Below the pieces are notes generated by a model. That model had not been told where the DNA came from, did not search any database, and saw nothing but the letters and a program-made list of their open reading frames with translations. A DNA stretch of 64,000 nt, taken from NCBI RefSeq assembly GCF_002021815.1, contig NZ_CP019952.1, positions 961,001 to 1,025,000 on the forward strand, read 5' to 3'. Shown piece by piece: positions 34,066-43,002 of the stretch. Numbering within the stretch: the first letter of the stretch is position 1; every line of letters starts with the position of its first letter. This DNA is from Pseudomonas parafulva. GTDB lineage: Bacteria > Pseudomonadota > Gammaproteobacteria > Pseudomonadales > Pseudomonadaceae. A program made the translations under genes and the position numbers.

Positions 34066-35520
34066 TCAGCCGACCAGCGGATCACCGACATGCAGGATCT
34101 TCATGCCGTTGGTCCCGCCGATGGTGTGGTAGCTGTCGCCCTTGGTGAGGATCACCCAGTCACCTTGCTCGACCAGCCCACGCTTGAGCAGCTCGTCCAC
34201 GGCGGCCTGGCTGACCTTGTCGGCCGGTAGCGATGCCGGGTCGAAATCGATCGGGTAAACACCGCGGAACATCGAGGCACGGGCCTGGGTGGCGCGGTGC
34301 GGAGACAGGGCGAAGATTGGCACGTGCGAGCGCAGGCGCGACATGATCAGTGGGGTATAACCGCTCTCGGTCAGAGCGATGATCGCCTTCACACCCGGGA
34401 AGTGGTTGGCCGTGTACATGGCTGCCAGGGCGATGCTTTCGTCGCAGCGCTCGAACGTGGTGTGCAGGCGGTGGCTGGAGCGCTGGCTGGTCGGGTGCTT
34501 CTCGGCACCCAGGCAGATGCGCGCCATGGCCTGGACCGCTTCGATCGGGTATGACCCGGCGGCGCTTTCGGCCGACAGCATCACGGCATCGGTGTTGTCG
34601 AGCACGGCGTTTGCCACGTCGGACACTTCGGCACGGGTCGGCATCGGGTTCTGGATCATCGACTCCATCATCTGGGTCGCGACGATCACTGCCTTGTTGT
34701 TGCGGCGGGCGTGCTGGATGATCTTCTTCTGGATGGCGATCAGCTCGGCGTCGCCGATTTCCACGCCCAGGTCACCACGGGCAACCATGACGGCGTCGGA
34801 GGCTGCGATGAGCTTGTCGAGGGTTTCGTCGTCGGCAACCGCTTCGGCGCGTTCGATCTTGGCCACCAGCCAGGCGCTGCCACCGGACTCGTCACGCAGT
34901 TTGCGGGCGTATTCCATGTCACTGGCGTCACGCGGGAAGGATACGGCCAGGTAGTCCAGGTCCATCTCGGCAGCCAGCTTGATGTCGGCTTTGTCCTTCT
35001 CGGTCAGGGCCGGTGCAGTCAGACCGCCACCTTTGCGGTTGATGCCCTTGTGGTCCGACAGCGGGCCACCGATGATCACCACGCAGTGCAGGGCGTCGGC
35101 GGTGGCGGTTTCGACGCGCATGACCACGCGGCCATCGTCGAGCAGCAGTTCGTCGCCAACGCCACAGTCCTTGACCAGGTCGGGGTAGTCGATACCGACG
35201 ATGTCCTGGTTGCCTTCTGTCAGCGGATGAGCGGTCGAGAAGGTGAAGGTGTCACCGACTTTCAGTTCGATGCGCTTGTTGGCGAACTTGGCGATGCGGA
35301 TCTTCGGACCCTGCAGGTCGCCGAGCAAGGCCACGTGACGGCCATTCTTGGCAGCGATTTCACGGATCAGGCGGGCGCGTGCCTTATGCTCGTCCGGAGT
35401 GCCATGAGAGAAGTTCAGGCGAGCCACGTCCAGGCCGGCGAGGATCAACTGTTCGATCACTTCCGGCGAATTGCTGGCGGGGCCAAGGGTGGCGACGATT
35501 TTGGTACGGCGGATGGTCAT
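34066..35520 (-). CDS. pykA: Pyruvate kinase PykA
   Basis: Last step of glycolysis: phosphoenolpyruvate + ADP to pyruvate + ATP. The 484-aa, full-length protein starts MTIRRTKIVATLGPASNSPEVIEQLI; LARLNFSHG (about residues 34-42) holds the K+/substrate site, VMVARGDLGVE (about 249-259) is the family signature with the catalytic region, and NKAVIVATQMMESM follows. The C-terminal effector domain is complete. The gene stands alone; its downstream neighbour is convergent. Pseudomonads have PykA and PykF; this position and sequence fit PykA. Confidence 0.95.
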   Translation of the reverse strand: MTIRRTKIVATLGPASNSPEVIEQLILAGLDVARLNFSHGTPDEHKARARLIREIAAKNGRHVALLGDLQGPKIRIAKFANKRIELKVGDTFTFSTAHPLTEGNQDIVGIDYPDLVKDCGVGDELLLDDGRVVMRVETATADALHCVVIIGGPLSDHKGINRKGGGLTAPALTEKDKADIKLAAEMDLDYLAVSFPRDASDMEYARKLRDESGGSAWLVAKIERAEAVADDETLDKLIAASDAVMVARGDLGVEIGDAELIAIQKKIIQHARRNNKAVIVATQMMESMIQNPMPTRAEVSDVANAVLDNTDAVMLSAESAAGSYPIEAVQAMARICLGAEKHPTSQRSSHRLHTTFERCDESIALAAMYTANHFPGVKAIIALTESGYTPLIMSRLRSHVPIFALSPHRATQARASMFRGVYPIDFDPASLPADKVSQAAVDELLKRGLVEQGDWVILTKGDSYHTIGGTNGMKILHVGDPLVG

Positions 35521-35732
35521 GCACAGACTCCTATAGTGAAGCGCAGCGAGAGGCTACTCCTGAATCGGGCTGTAGTCATCGTTAGGTTGCACTACCTGGC
35601 TTTGGAAAACTGTGCAGGTGACAGGGGCACGGGTTTGTTGGCTGGTATGTGTCGGTCAACAAACGCGGTAAGTGCCGATCGTTGAAGAATCCGATGGGTC
35701 GGCCGATATGCTGTTCAGCAAAGGAGAGTCCC

Positions 35733-36119
35733 ATGCGCATGCTGATCGTTTTAGCCCTCGCGGCCAGTGCCGTCGGGTGTACCCGCTGGTCCATGGACCA
35801 CCATCTCAACAATGCCTACCGCGCTTATGATCGGGGTGATTGCCAGCGGGTAATGCTGGAGCTGTCCCAGGTCGATCGTACCAGCCGCGCCCGGCCGTTC
35901 ATCCACCCGGAAGTCGCGTTGCTGCGTGGGCAGTGCCTGGAGCGGCAAGCGTTGTATGTGGATGCCGCACAGACCTACCAGTACCTGATCCAGCGCTATC
36001 CGGGCAATGAATATGCCTACCGTGCCCAGGCGCGCCTGCAAACACTGGAGAAACTCGGCCACTACCGCGGCGGTGAACCGGCCGTGACCAGGCCAGCGAC
36101 GAGCGTACCTTGGCGCTAA
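35733..36119 (+). CDS. Small TPR-like lipoprotein
   Basis: A 128-aa lipoprotein: MRMLIVLALAASAVGC, with Cys at about residue 16 as acylation site. The mature part is helical with TPR-like repeats: LNNAYRAYDRGDCQRVMLELSQV (about 26-48), HPEVALLRGQCLERQALYVDAAQTYQYLIQRYPGNEYAYRAQARLQTLEKL (about 60-110). AAGGAGAG lies 4-5 nt before the start. Function unknown; such proteins are usually scaffolds at the outer membrane. An unusual interrupted dyad follows the stop, before the PilZ gene. Confidence 0.82.
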   Translation: MRMLIVLALAASAVGCTRWSMDHHLNNAYRAYDRGDCQRVMLELSQVDRTSRARPFIHPEVALLRGQCLERQALYVDAAQTYQYLIQRYPGNEYAYRAQARLQTLEKLGHYRGGEPAVTRPATSVPWR

Positions 36120-36129
36120 TGCCAAGGTG

Positions 36130-36191
36130 TGTTGTATTGACAGGGAGATTTGTCGCAGCGTGCGCTAACCTGTCACTCAACTGATACAACA
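36130..36191. repeat. Interrupted two-part inverted repeat before the PilZ gene
   Basis: TGTTGTAT (36130-36137) pairs with ATACAACA (36184-36191), and directly inside it TGACAGG (36138-36144) pairs with CCTGTCA (36169-36175), with an 8-nt bulge on one side and a 24-nt loop. There is no T tract. It ends 43 nt before the PilZ start, so it could be an operator pair or a leader RNA structure. Confidence 0.5.
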
Positions 36192-36234
36192 ACCGCCAGT
36201 ACCAGGCATTCCTGGCATCGCGGACGGACTGACC

Positions 36235-36600
36235 TTGACGCTATTCAATAAACGACTTATCGACCGCCACCAGCTGCCCTTTGTCCTGAAAGTGTTCAAT
36301 CGCTTCAACGGCCAGGAGATGGGCCAGCTCGGCAACGCCTCCGAAAACGGCATGATGCTGATCAGCGAACTGCCGGTCATGGTGGGCCCCGATTACGAAT
36401 TGCAGTTGCGCCTGCCGTTGACGGGGGGTGGGCATCAGTTCGTCAACCTTACGGCCAGTTGCCTGTGGTGCCGCGAGGACCAGACCCCTGGATATTACGA
36501 TTCGGGTTTCATGTTGTTGCAGGCCCCTCGCGAATACGATGACTTTGTACGCTCCCTGCAGGAGTACTTCAGTTTTCGCGCTTCCTCTACCTCGGTTTGA
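36235..36600 (+). CDS. PilZ-domain protein (possible c-di-GMP receptor)
   Basis: A 121-aa protein that is essentially one PilZ domain. The N-terminal basic motif appears as KRLIDRHQLP (RxxxR, about residues 6-15) and the second motif as NASENG (about 34-39, D/NxSxxG), so c-di-GMP binding looks possible. The start is TTG 36235 giving MTLFNKRLIDRH; no better ATG is in frame. It could link to BifA-controlled c-di-GMP elsewhere in the window, but no direct partner is adjacent. Next is sbcB, 160 nt away. Confidence 0.82.
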   Translation: MTLFNKRLIDRHQLPFVLKVFNRFNGQEMGQLGNASENGMMLISELPVMVGPDYELQLRLPLTGGGHQFVNLTASCLWCREDQTPGYYDSGFMLLQAPREYDDFVRSLQEYFSFRASSTSV

Positions 36601-36760
36601 CAGGTCGGTAATGCCGAGCGCTGATGCCTGCCCATGGGACTGGCCCGGGCCAATAGGGGCTGCATAGCACCGCCTACTGGCCCCAGGTAGCTTCATCGGC
36701 TCGACGTCAGGCCGGGCTCAACGCGTTAGAATCAGGGCGACCCTGCAACAGGACGGCCCT

Positions 36761-38194
36761 GTGACCTCAAGCATCTTCTGGTATGACTACGAAACCACTG
36801 GCATCAACCCGCGCTGCGACCGGCCCGTGCAGATGGCAGGGGTACGTACTGACCTTGACCTCAATGAAATCGACGATCCGGTCAACCTCTACTGCCGCCT
36901 ATCGGACGATATACTGCCGCACCCTGCTGCCTGCCTGGTGACGGGCGTCACGCCGCAAAAGTTGGCCGAAAAAGGCCTCGGCGAGGCCGAGTTCATGGCG
37001 CGGGTGCACGCCGAGCTGGCACAACCCGGCACCTGTGGCGCCGGCTACAACACGCTGCGTTTCGACGACGAGGTCACCCGCTACAGCCTCTACCGCAACT
37101 TCTTCGACCCTTACGCCCGCGAATGGCAGGGCGGCAACAGCCGCTGGGATTTGATCGATATCGTTAGAGCCGCGTGCGCCTTGCGGCCCGATGGCATCCA
37201 ATGGCCCAAACAGGACGGGCGCACCAGTCTGCGCCTTGAGTTGTTGAGCAAGGCCAATGGCATCGAGCATGGCCATGCACACGAAGCGCTGTCCGATGTT
37301 CGGGCAACCATTGCCCTTGCTCGGCTGATACGCGAGAAGCAGCCCAAGTTGTACGACTGGTTGTTTCAGCTTCGCAGCAAGCATAAGGTCATGGAGCAAA
37401 TACGGTTGCTACAGCCGATGGTGCATATTTCCGGGCGTTTCAGTGCCGCGCGTCATTACCTGGGCATTGTGTTGCCATTGGCCTGGCACCCTAAGAACCG
37501 CAATGCATTGATTGTTTGCGATCTGCATCAGCAAACCCTGCCGCTGGTTGAGGAAAATGCTGAAACTTTACGCCAGCGGCTCTATACCCGTCGAGAAACA
37601 CTTGGCGAAGGCGAGCTGCCCGTACCGCTCAAACTCATTCAGATCAACCGCTGTCCGGTGGTCGCGCCCCTTTCTGTAATACGACCGGCCGATCAAGCGC
37701 GTCTTGGGATCGACCTGGATACGTTACAACGGCGCGCAGAGGCATTGGCCCGTCAACAGGATCAATGGCAGGAAAAACTGGCGCTTATTTATACACAAGA
37801 CGGTTTTGCGGCCAGTGAAGATCCTGAACAGCAATTGTATGAGCGGTTTCTCGGCCAGCGTGACCGGCGGCTATGCGATCAAGTGCGTTCGCTGGCGCCC
37901 GCACAGTTGGGCGCCGGGCAGTGGATGTTCGATGATCCACGCCTGCCCGAACTACTCTTTCGCTACCGTGCGCGTAACTTTCCGGACACCTTGAACGATG
38001 AAGAGCGGGCGCGATGGCAGGATTTTTGTAGGCAGCGTCTGGCTGACCCCCGCTGGGGTGCGCCCAATACCTTGGGTGATTTCGCCCATGCCCTGGCCGT
38101 AGCCTGGCCTGACGCGGATGAAGCAGGACGGCAAGTGCTGACTGCCTGGCAACTGCATGCCAACGCGTTGCAAACGCGGTTCGCCGTCAATTGA
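36761..38194 (+). CDS. sbcB: Exodeoxyribonuclease I (SbcB)
   Basis: Single-strand 3'-5' exonuclease used in recombination and mismatch repair, 477 aa. The DEDD nuclease domain starts with FWYDYETTGINP (D-x-E, about residues 6-17), with further acidic residues in NTLRFDDEVTRYSLYRN and HAHEALSDVRATIALARLI (about 170-188, His/Asp of ExoIII). The C-terminal half is the SH3-like and helical ExoI domain that contacts SSB. Start is GTG 36761. It shares a bidirectional terminator with convergent mvaT. Confidence 0.95.
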   Translation: MTSSIFWYDYETTGINPRCDRPVQMAGVRTDLDLNEIDDPVNLYCRLSDDILPHPAACLVTGVTPQKLAEKGLGEAEFMARVHAELAQPGTCGAGYNTLRFDDEVTRYSLYRNFFDPYAREWQGGNSRWDLIDIVRAACALRPDGIQWPKQDGRTSLRLELLSKANGIEHGHAHEALSDVRATIALARLIREKQPKLYDWLFQLRSKHKVMEQIRLLQPMVHISGRFSAARHYLGIVLPLAWHPKNRNALIVCDLHQQTLPLVEENAETLRQRLYTRRETLGEGELPVPLKLIQINRCPVVAPLSVIRPADQARLGIDLDTLQRRAEALARQQDQWQEKLALIYTQDGFAASEDPEQQLYERFLGQRDRRLCDQVRSLAPAQLGAGQWMFDDPRLPELLFRYRARNFPDTLNDEERARWQDFCRQRLADPRWGAPNTLGDFAHALAVAWPDADEAGRQVLTAWQLHANALQTRFAVN

Positions 38195-38205
38195 AAACCC
38201 ATAAA

Positions 38206-38235
38206 AAAACGCCGGTTATTAACCGGCGTTTTCTT
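38206..38235. terminator. Bidirectional terminator between sbcB and mvaT
   Basis: AACGCCGGTT and AACCGGCGTT form a 10-bp stem with an ATT loop. A-rich and T-rich flanks give a U tract on either strand, serving both convergent genes. Confidence 0.92.
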
Positions 38236-38265
38236 TTCGAATATCAAATAGCGGGCAACGGACAA

Positions 38266-38643
38266 TCAGTCCAGCAGGGTTGCCCAGCTTTCTACCTCGT
38301 CACCGCCCCATTGAGCTTTCCACTCTTTCAGGGTTTTGTGGTTGCCACCTTTGGTTTCGATGACTTCACCGTTGTGCGGGTTCTTGTATTGCTTGACCTT
38401 GCGCGCGCGTTTAGTGCCAGTGGTTTTCACGGCGCCACGCGGCAGTTTGCTCATCTTGGCATCAGGGTCGAGCAGGGCAATGATGTCACGCAGCGATTTG
38501 GAATATTCGCCCATCAGGGTGCGCAGTTTGCCTTCGAACTCCAGTTCTTTTTTCAGCTTGTCATCCTGAGACAGGTTGGCCAGGCGGGCCTGAAGTTCCT
38601 TGATGGCTTCTTCGGTGGCACGGTACTCGTTGATCAGGGACAT
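38266..38643 (-). CDS. mvaT: H-NS-like nucleoid protein, MvaT/TurA family
   Basis: Xenogeneic silencer of 125 aa that oligomerises on AT-rich DNA. The N-terminal helical oligomerisation region (about residues 1-60: MSLINEYRATEEAIKELQARLANL...) is followed by a linker and the C-terminal DNA-binding domain with KQYKNPHNGEVIETKGGNHKTLKEWKAQWG, where RxNP-like and GGNHK form the AT-hook-like binding loop. AAGGA lies 7 nt before ATG 38643. Longer readings through the AT-rich upstream region are rejected. P. putida has several MvaT paralogues (Tur proteins); the place beside sbcB and purU fits MvaT/TurA. Confidence 0.94.
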   Translation of the reverse strand: MSLINEYRATEEAIKELQARLANLSQDDKLKKELEFEGKLRTLMGEYSKSLRDIIALLDPDAKMSKLPRGAVKTTGTKRARKVKQYKNPHNGEVIETKGGNHKTLKEWKAQWGGDEVESWATLLD

Positions 38644-38924
38644 GGAGTGTTCCTTAATGCGTGTTCGGGAATGTGTGGAGCAATAGTAAACAGGCAACTC
38701 TCGCAAGTAAACATATGATTGATGTATTAACAGTTGGTTAAGCTGTGACAGTATTTCTCCAAGTGAACAGAAATTTACATAGGTTGCCGTTTCATCCATA
38801 AATCTTGTCAGAAGATTCCCCACGGGTAGGCCCAACGGCCCTATGCAGCACGTCGCAATCATTACTGCGTTTTTCTCAGCGTGCCGCTAGAATGAGCGCC
38901 TTTGCGAGTTCTGGAGTCTTATTC

Positions 38925-39776
38925 ATGCGCACCTACCGTCTGGTGATCGCTTGCCCCGACCGTGTCGGCATCGTGGCGAAAGTCAGTAATTTCCTGGCCT
39001 TGTACAACGGCTGGATCACCGAAGCCAGCCATCACTCCGACGAGCAGACTGGCTGGTTCTTCATGCGTCATGAAATTCGCGCCGAGTCGCTGCCCTTCGG
39101 CATCGAGGCTTTTCGCGAGGCGTTCGCGCCCATCGCCGAAGAGTTCTCCATGACCTGGCGCGTGACCGATTCTGCCCAGAAGAAGCGGGTCGTGTTGATG
39201 GCCAGCCGTGAATCCCATTGCCTGGCTGACCTGCTGCACCGCTGGCACAGCGATGAGCTCGATTGCGATATTCCCTGCGTCATTTCCAACCACAATGACC
39301 TGCGCAGCATGGTCGAGTGGCACGGTATTCCGTTTTTCCATGTTCCAGTAGACCCCAAGGACAAGGCCCCGGCGTTTGCCGAAGTGTCACGCCTGGTGCA
39401 GGAACATGCAGCCGATGTGGTCGTGCTGGCGCGGTACATGCAAATTCTGCCGCCGCAACTCTGCCAGGACTATGCTGAGAAGGTGATCAACATCCACCAT
39501 AGCTTCCTGCCATCGTTCGTCGGCGCCAAGCCGTACCACCAGGCGGCGCTGCGTGGCGTGAAACTGATCGGCGCGACTTGCCACTATGTGACCGAAGAGC
39601 TGGACGCCGGCCCTATCATCGAGCAGGACGTGGTGCGGGTTACCCACGCCGACAGCATCGAGGACATGGTCCGCTTCGGGCGTGACGTGGAAAAAATGGT
39701 CCTGGCCCGCGGCCTGCGCTATCACCTGGAAGATCGGGTTCTGGTGCACGGCAACAAGACAGTGGTGTTCGACTGA
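38925..39776 (+). CDS. purU: Formyltetrahydrofolate deformylase PurU
   Basis: Hydrolyses 10-formyl-THF to formate and THF, balancing one-carbon pools. The 283-aa protein has an N-terminal ACT domain (about residues 1-80: RTYRLVIACPDRVGIVAKVSNFLA) and a C-terminal formyltransferase-type domain (about 85-283) with the catalytic set Asn/His in INIHHSFLPSFVGAKPY and Asp in VTEELDAGPIIEQD. The chosen ATG 38925 gives the standard length; upstream in-frame codons extend into AT-rich DNA divergent from mvaT. Pseudomonads usually carry more than one PurU. Confidence 0.94.
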   Translation: MRTYRLVIACPDRVGIVAKVSNFLALYNGWITEASHHSDEQTGWFFMRHEIRAESLPFGIEAFREAFAPIAEEFSMTWRVTDSAQKKRVVLMASRESHCLADLLHRWHSDELDCDIPCVISNHNDLRSMVEWHGIPFFHVPVDPKDKAPAFAEVSRLVQEHAADVVVLARYMQILPPQLCQDYAEKVINIHHSFLPSFVGAKPYHQAALRGVKLIGATCHYVTEELDAGPIIEQDVVRVTHADSIEDMVRFGRDVEKMVLARGLRYHLEDRVLVHGNKTVVFD

Positions 39777-39958
39777 TCGCAGGGCTACTCCCAGACCTGT
39801 CGAGCAACGTGAGGATCGACCCATGGGACGGCGCGGTACCCCTACAGCCTCACCTCCCCCTGTAGTGGGTCAGGGTTGCCTGGCCCGCTACGATCCCGAC
39901 GCCTTGCAGGACACCGACGGTACCGACTTTCCCGGTGCCGCGGCGCTTTGGCAAGCGC

Positions 39959-40951
39959 TCAACCCACCTGACGGCGCCAGCGCTCCAGCAGCGGACGCGC
40001 CAGCAGGCACACGAACACCGGCCCTCCGGCGAGCAGATACAGGTAGTAAGTGATGGCACGCCAGATCAGGATCGCTGCCGCCGCCGTCGAGCTGCCCACC
40101 ATGGGTGTCAGCAGGCTGGCCGAGGTCAGCTCGGCAGCGCCTGCGCCCCCGGGCATCATGCTGAACTGACCGGCGCTGAGCGATAGCATCTGGACCAGGA
40201 AGCTGGGAATCCAGGCCAGCTCCACGCCCAAGCCCCTGACCACGAGATACAGCACGCTAAAGCGCAGTCCCCAGTGGACGCATGTCAGGCTGAACACCAG
40301 AAACAAAGTGCGCTTGGGCAACTGCCAGGTTTGCGCCAAGGCCTGCACGAAACGAAGCAGCTTGCGTGCCCAGCGTCGTTTACGCGGTGCGCTGGTGCCC
40401 AGGCGCTGCAACAGCCGGCCGTTCAGACGCATCACCTTGCGCCGGTAGCGCAGCAACATCACCACGCCTGCCAGCACCGCGCATAGCAGTGCTGCACTGC
40501 CTAGCAACATGCTTTCCTGGCTGCGCCCAAGGCTGTGAAACAGCGCATAGCCTGCGATCGCCAGCATGGCGCAGAAGAAAAAAACCAAGTCATTGAGCTG
40601 ATCCATCGCGAACACCGCGCCGCTGCGGGCTGCACTGATGCCCTCGCGGGCCAGCAAGGCCATCAGGGTCAAGGGGCCGCCGCCGCCACCTGGAGTGGTG
40701 CAGATGGCGAACTCGGTGGCCATGACCACACCCAATGTGCGCACCCGCGATACACGCGCTGCCTGATCGCCCAGCAGCAGGCGCATCCGGCAGGCGTTGA
40801 TCACCCAGCACAGCAGGATCATGCCCACCAACGTCATGAGCAGCTGCGGATCGAAACGGCTCAGCTTGGGCAGCAGTTCGCTGCCGCCCAACAGTGCAGG
40901 CACCAACGCTGCGCCCAACAGCGCCAAGCCCAGCAGCAGCCAGCGGTTCAC
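39959..40951 (-). CDS. Flippase-like membrane protein (LPG-synthase TM/UPF0104 family)
   Basis: A 330-aa protein with about eight membrane helices, of the lysylphosphatidylglycerol-synthase transmembrane family. It has the conserved ATEFAICTTPGGGGGPLTLMALL (about residues 78-100) and SAGQFSMMPGGAGAAELT (about 258-275). No aminoacyltransferase domain is attached, so it is a membrane module only, possibly a lipid or lipid-linked sugar flippase. Start GTG 40951 overlaps the upstream deacetylase stop (GTGA). It is last in a three-gene operon with a glycosyltransferase and a deacetylase. Confidence 0.83.
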   Translation of the reverse strand: MNRWLLLGLALLGAALVPALLGGSELLPKLSRFDPQLLMTLVGMILLCWVINACRMRLLLGDQAARVSRVRTLGVVMATEFAICTTPGGGGGPLTLMALLAREGISAARSGAVFAMDQLNDLVFFFCAMLAIAGYALFHSLGRSQESMLLGSAALLCAVLAGVVMLLRYRRKVMRLNGRLLQRLGTSAPRKRRWARKLLRFVQALAQTWQLPKRTLFLVFSLTCVHWGLRFSVLYLVVRGLGVELAWIPSFLVQMLSLSAGQFSMMPGGAGAAELTSASLLTPMVGSSTAAAAILIWRAITYYLYLLAGGPVFVCLLARPLLERWRRQVG

Positions 40952-41712
40952 GCTGCCACCTGCCGCTCCAGCCAGGCTGACTTGGTCAAAGGTTCACGCC
41001 CGTCTTCGATCAGTTTTTCAAGGGTGCGCAACCAGTAGTCCCGTGAGTAGCGATGGCGCATGTCCACCGGATGCAACCCGAGGCGCAGGGTGTTGGCGCC
41101 TTGCCAACGTCGACATTGCCAGTCACTGAGCACCCGCGACACGCCACGGCGCCAGGCGCTGCGCGCGCTCCAGACCAGGCCGGGTGCATCGATGGCGGTA
41201 AAGTCCGGCAGGCGATAGAGGTGCTGCGGGGTGCTGGTGTACTTCAGCGGCAGTTGGCGCAGTGCTTGTCGTGTGCCCTGGCTCATCAACCAGGCGGGGG
41301 CCACGAAGCCAGCCACGGGCCAGCCTTGACGGTCGAACAGCGCCAGACCGTCTTGTAGTCGGGCGATGGCCTGGTGTTCGTCCAGCGCGTAGAACTCGCC
41401 TTCATGGGTATAAATCCGCCGCATGAAGTAGTCCAGGGGCGTGCGCGGCGTGGGACCTTCATCGGCATGGGCGTAACCATGCAGGGCCAGCTCGTCACCC
41501 GCGGCCAGACGGCGATCGAGCAACTGGCAGAAGCCGGGAGACTGAGTCAGCAGGTTACGTCGATGAAAATCGGGTACCACCAGCCAAGTCATGGGCACGT
41601 TACCCAATGCATCGACCGCCTGCACGAACGGCTCGTAGTCTGGCCAGGTCTCTGGGGCCACGTCATGCAGCACCAGCATCACGCTGCGGGAACGGAGAGA
41701 GGCCTCAAGCAT
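40948..41712 (-). CDS. Polysaccharide deacetylase-like protein (DUF2334/NodB-type)
   Basis: A 254-aa protein of the carbohydrate-esterase-4-like fold. SVMLVLHDVAPETW (about residues 10-23) holds the first Asp, DELALHGYAHADEG (about 72-85) the His-x3-5-His metal site, and VAGFVAPAWLMS plus the late LGLHPVDMRH complete the pattern. It would deacetylate an N-acetyl sugar on a lipid or polymer. ATG 41712 overlaps the end of the glycosyltransferase gene by 8 nt, and its own stop overlaps the next start, so all three are coupled. No signal peptide, so a cytoplasmic glycolipid substrate is plausible. Confidence 0.82.
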   Translation of the reverse strand: MLEASLRSRSVMLVLHDVAPETWPDYEPFVQAVDALGNVPMTWLVVPDFHRRNLLTQSPGFCQLLDRRLAAGDELALHGYAHADEGPTPRTPLDYFMRRIYTHEGEFYALDEHQAIARLQDGLALFDRQGWPVAGFVAPAWLMSQGTRQALRQLPLKYTSTPQHLYRLPDFTAIDAPGLVWSARSAWRRGVSRVLSDWQCRRWQGANTLRLGLHPVDMRHRYSRDYWLRTLEKLIEDGREPLTKSAWLERQVAA

Positions 41713-42889
41713 GTGCCCGCACCTGCTGTTGGTGGCCCAGTACGGCCTGGTAATGCTCAAGCAGGCCGTTGACCACGTTGTCCCATGAGTAATGCTGCTC
41801 TACATGGCGCCTGGCCTGGGCACCGAGCTTGCGCGCACCCGCTTCGAACGCCTCGCGCACGGCCAGGGCCATTGCCCTGGCGTCGTTGGGTTGGCACAAG
41901 CGACCGCACTGGTCGTTGACGATTTCGCCGAAGGCGCCGGCACGCACTGCAACCACGGGCGTACCACTGGCCATGGCTTCGAGGATGACCAGGCCGAACG
42001 TTTCCTGGTCGCCGGCATGCACCAACAGGTCGGCGCTGGCCATCAGGCGAGCCACCTGGTCAGGTGGGCAGAACTGGCCGATCACGCTGACGTTGTCGGG
42101 CACATTGGCGGGCATATTGGACCCCACCAGCAGCAGGTGATAACCGCGCCCCAACTGCCGCATGCATTCAAGCAGAACGGGCAGGTTCTTCTCCCGTGAG
42201 CCACGGCCTGCATAGATCAGCAGCCGGCAGGTGTCGGCGATGCCCAGTTCGGCTCGCACCTGTGGATCGCGGCGTGCAGGATTGAAGGTTTCCAGGTCTA
42301 CGCCCAAAGGCTGCACGTGGACATCACGTACTCCCAGGCGACGGAGCTTGTCTGCCATGACCTTGCTCGGTGCGAGCACTCGGTCGAAATTGCCATACAA
42401 CTTGCTGACATAAGCCTCGACGTTGGGCGTGAACCAATTGCCCATGCGGTTGCTCACCAACAGCGGCAGGTCGGAGTGATAGAAGCCAATGACCGGCACG
42501 TCCAGCTGACGGCGAGCTTCCAGCGCCGCCCAGGCGGTCAGATACGGATCGCCGACTTCGATCAGGTCTGGCTTTAGCGTGCGCAGCGTGTTGCACCATG
42601 GCGCCAGGCGTACCGGAAAGCGGTAGCCTTTGCCAAAGGGCAGGGGTAGTGCAGGCACATGATAGACACCGCCTTCATGCCGAGCGCTGGCGCCGGGGAT
42701 CAACAGGCTGTGACGGACACCTTGCACGGCATCCAGGCGGTGGTGTTTGGCATCAAGGTAAGTGCGTACGCCGCCGCTGGCCGGGGCGTAGAACATGGTG
42801 ATGTCGGCAATGTGCACGATCTGCGTCCCTCCGGGATCGTCTTTCGGGTCTGTCACCGCGCGGTAACGAAACCGGCGTTGACATGCCAT
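41705..42889 (-). CDS. Glycosyltransferase family 4, GT-B fold
   Basis: A 394-aa retaining glycosyltransferase. The N-terminal half has DITMFYAPASGGVRTYLDAK and HSDLPLLVSNRMG; the C-terminal half has the nucleotide-sugar site YAGRGSREKNLPVLLECM (about residues 225-242) and the EX7E-type motif in HAGDQETFGLVILEAMASGTPVVAV (about 290-314). AAAGG lies 8 nt before ATG 42889. It heads a tight operon with a deacetylase and a flippase-like protein. GT4-plus-deacetylase pairs make de-N-acetylated glycolipids or glycans in other bacteria, but the product here is unknown. Confidence 0.87.
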   Translation of the reverse strand: MACQRRFRYRAVTDPKDDPGGTQIVHIADITMFYAPASGGVRTYLDAKHHRLDAVQGVRHSLLIPGASARHEGGVYHVPALPLPFGKGYRFPVRLAPWCNTLRTLKPDLIEVGDPYLTAWAALEARRQLDVPVIGFYHSDLPLLVSNRMGNWFTPNVEAYVSKLYGNFDRVLAPSKVMADKLRRLGVRDVHVQPLGVDLETFNPARRDPQVRAELGIADTCRLLIYAGRGSREKNLPVLLECMRQLGRGYHLLLVGSNMPANVPDNVSVIGQFCPPDQVARLMASADLLVHAGDQETFGLVILEAMASGTPVVAVRAGAFGEIVNDQCGRLCQPNDARAMALAVREAFEAGARKLGAQARRHVEQHYSWDNVVNGLLEHYQAVLGHQQQVRAHA

Positions 42890-43002
42890 GAAGTTGACCT
42901 TTCAGAAGGGTAGTTTGTTCGATCAGCTTGTGCGGTTGGCCGCCCGGCAGCCGAGCGCTAGGCAATAGCGCTCGGTGGGTCGGTGCCGGGGCTGGGCCGG
43001 CT

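Noticed and set aside
39777..39958. Small gene between purU and the flippase-like gene
   Set aside because: An open frame runs through, but it continues antisense into the flippase gene and lacks an RBS or conserved-looking sequence.
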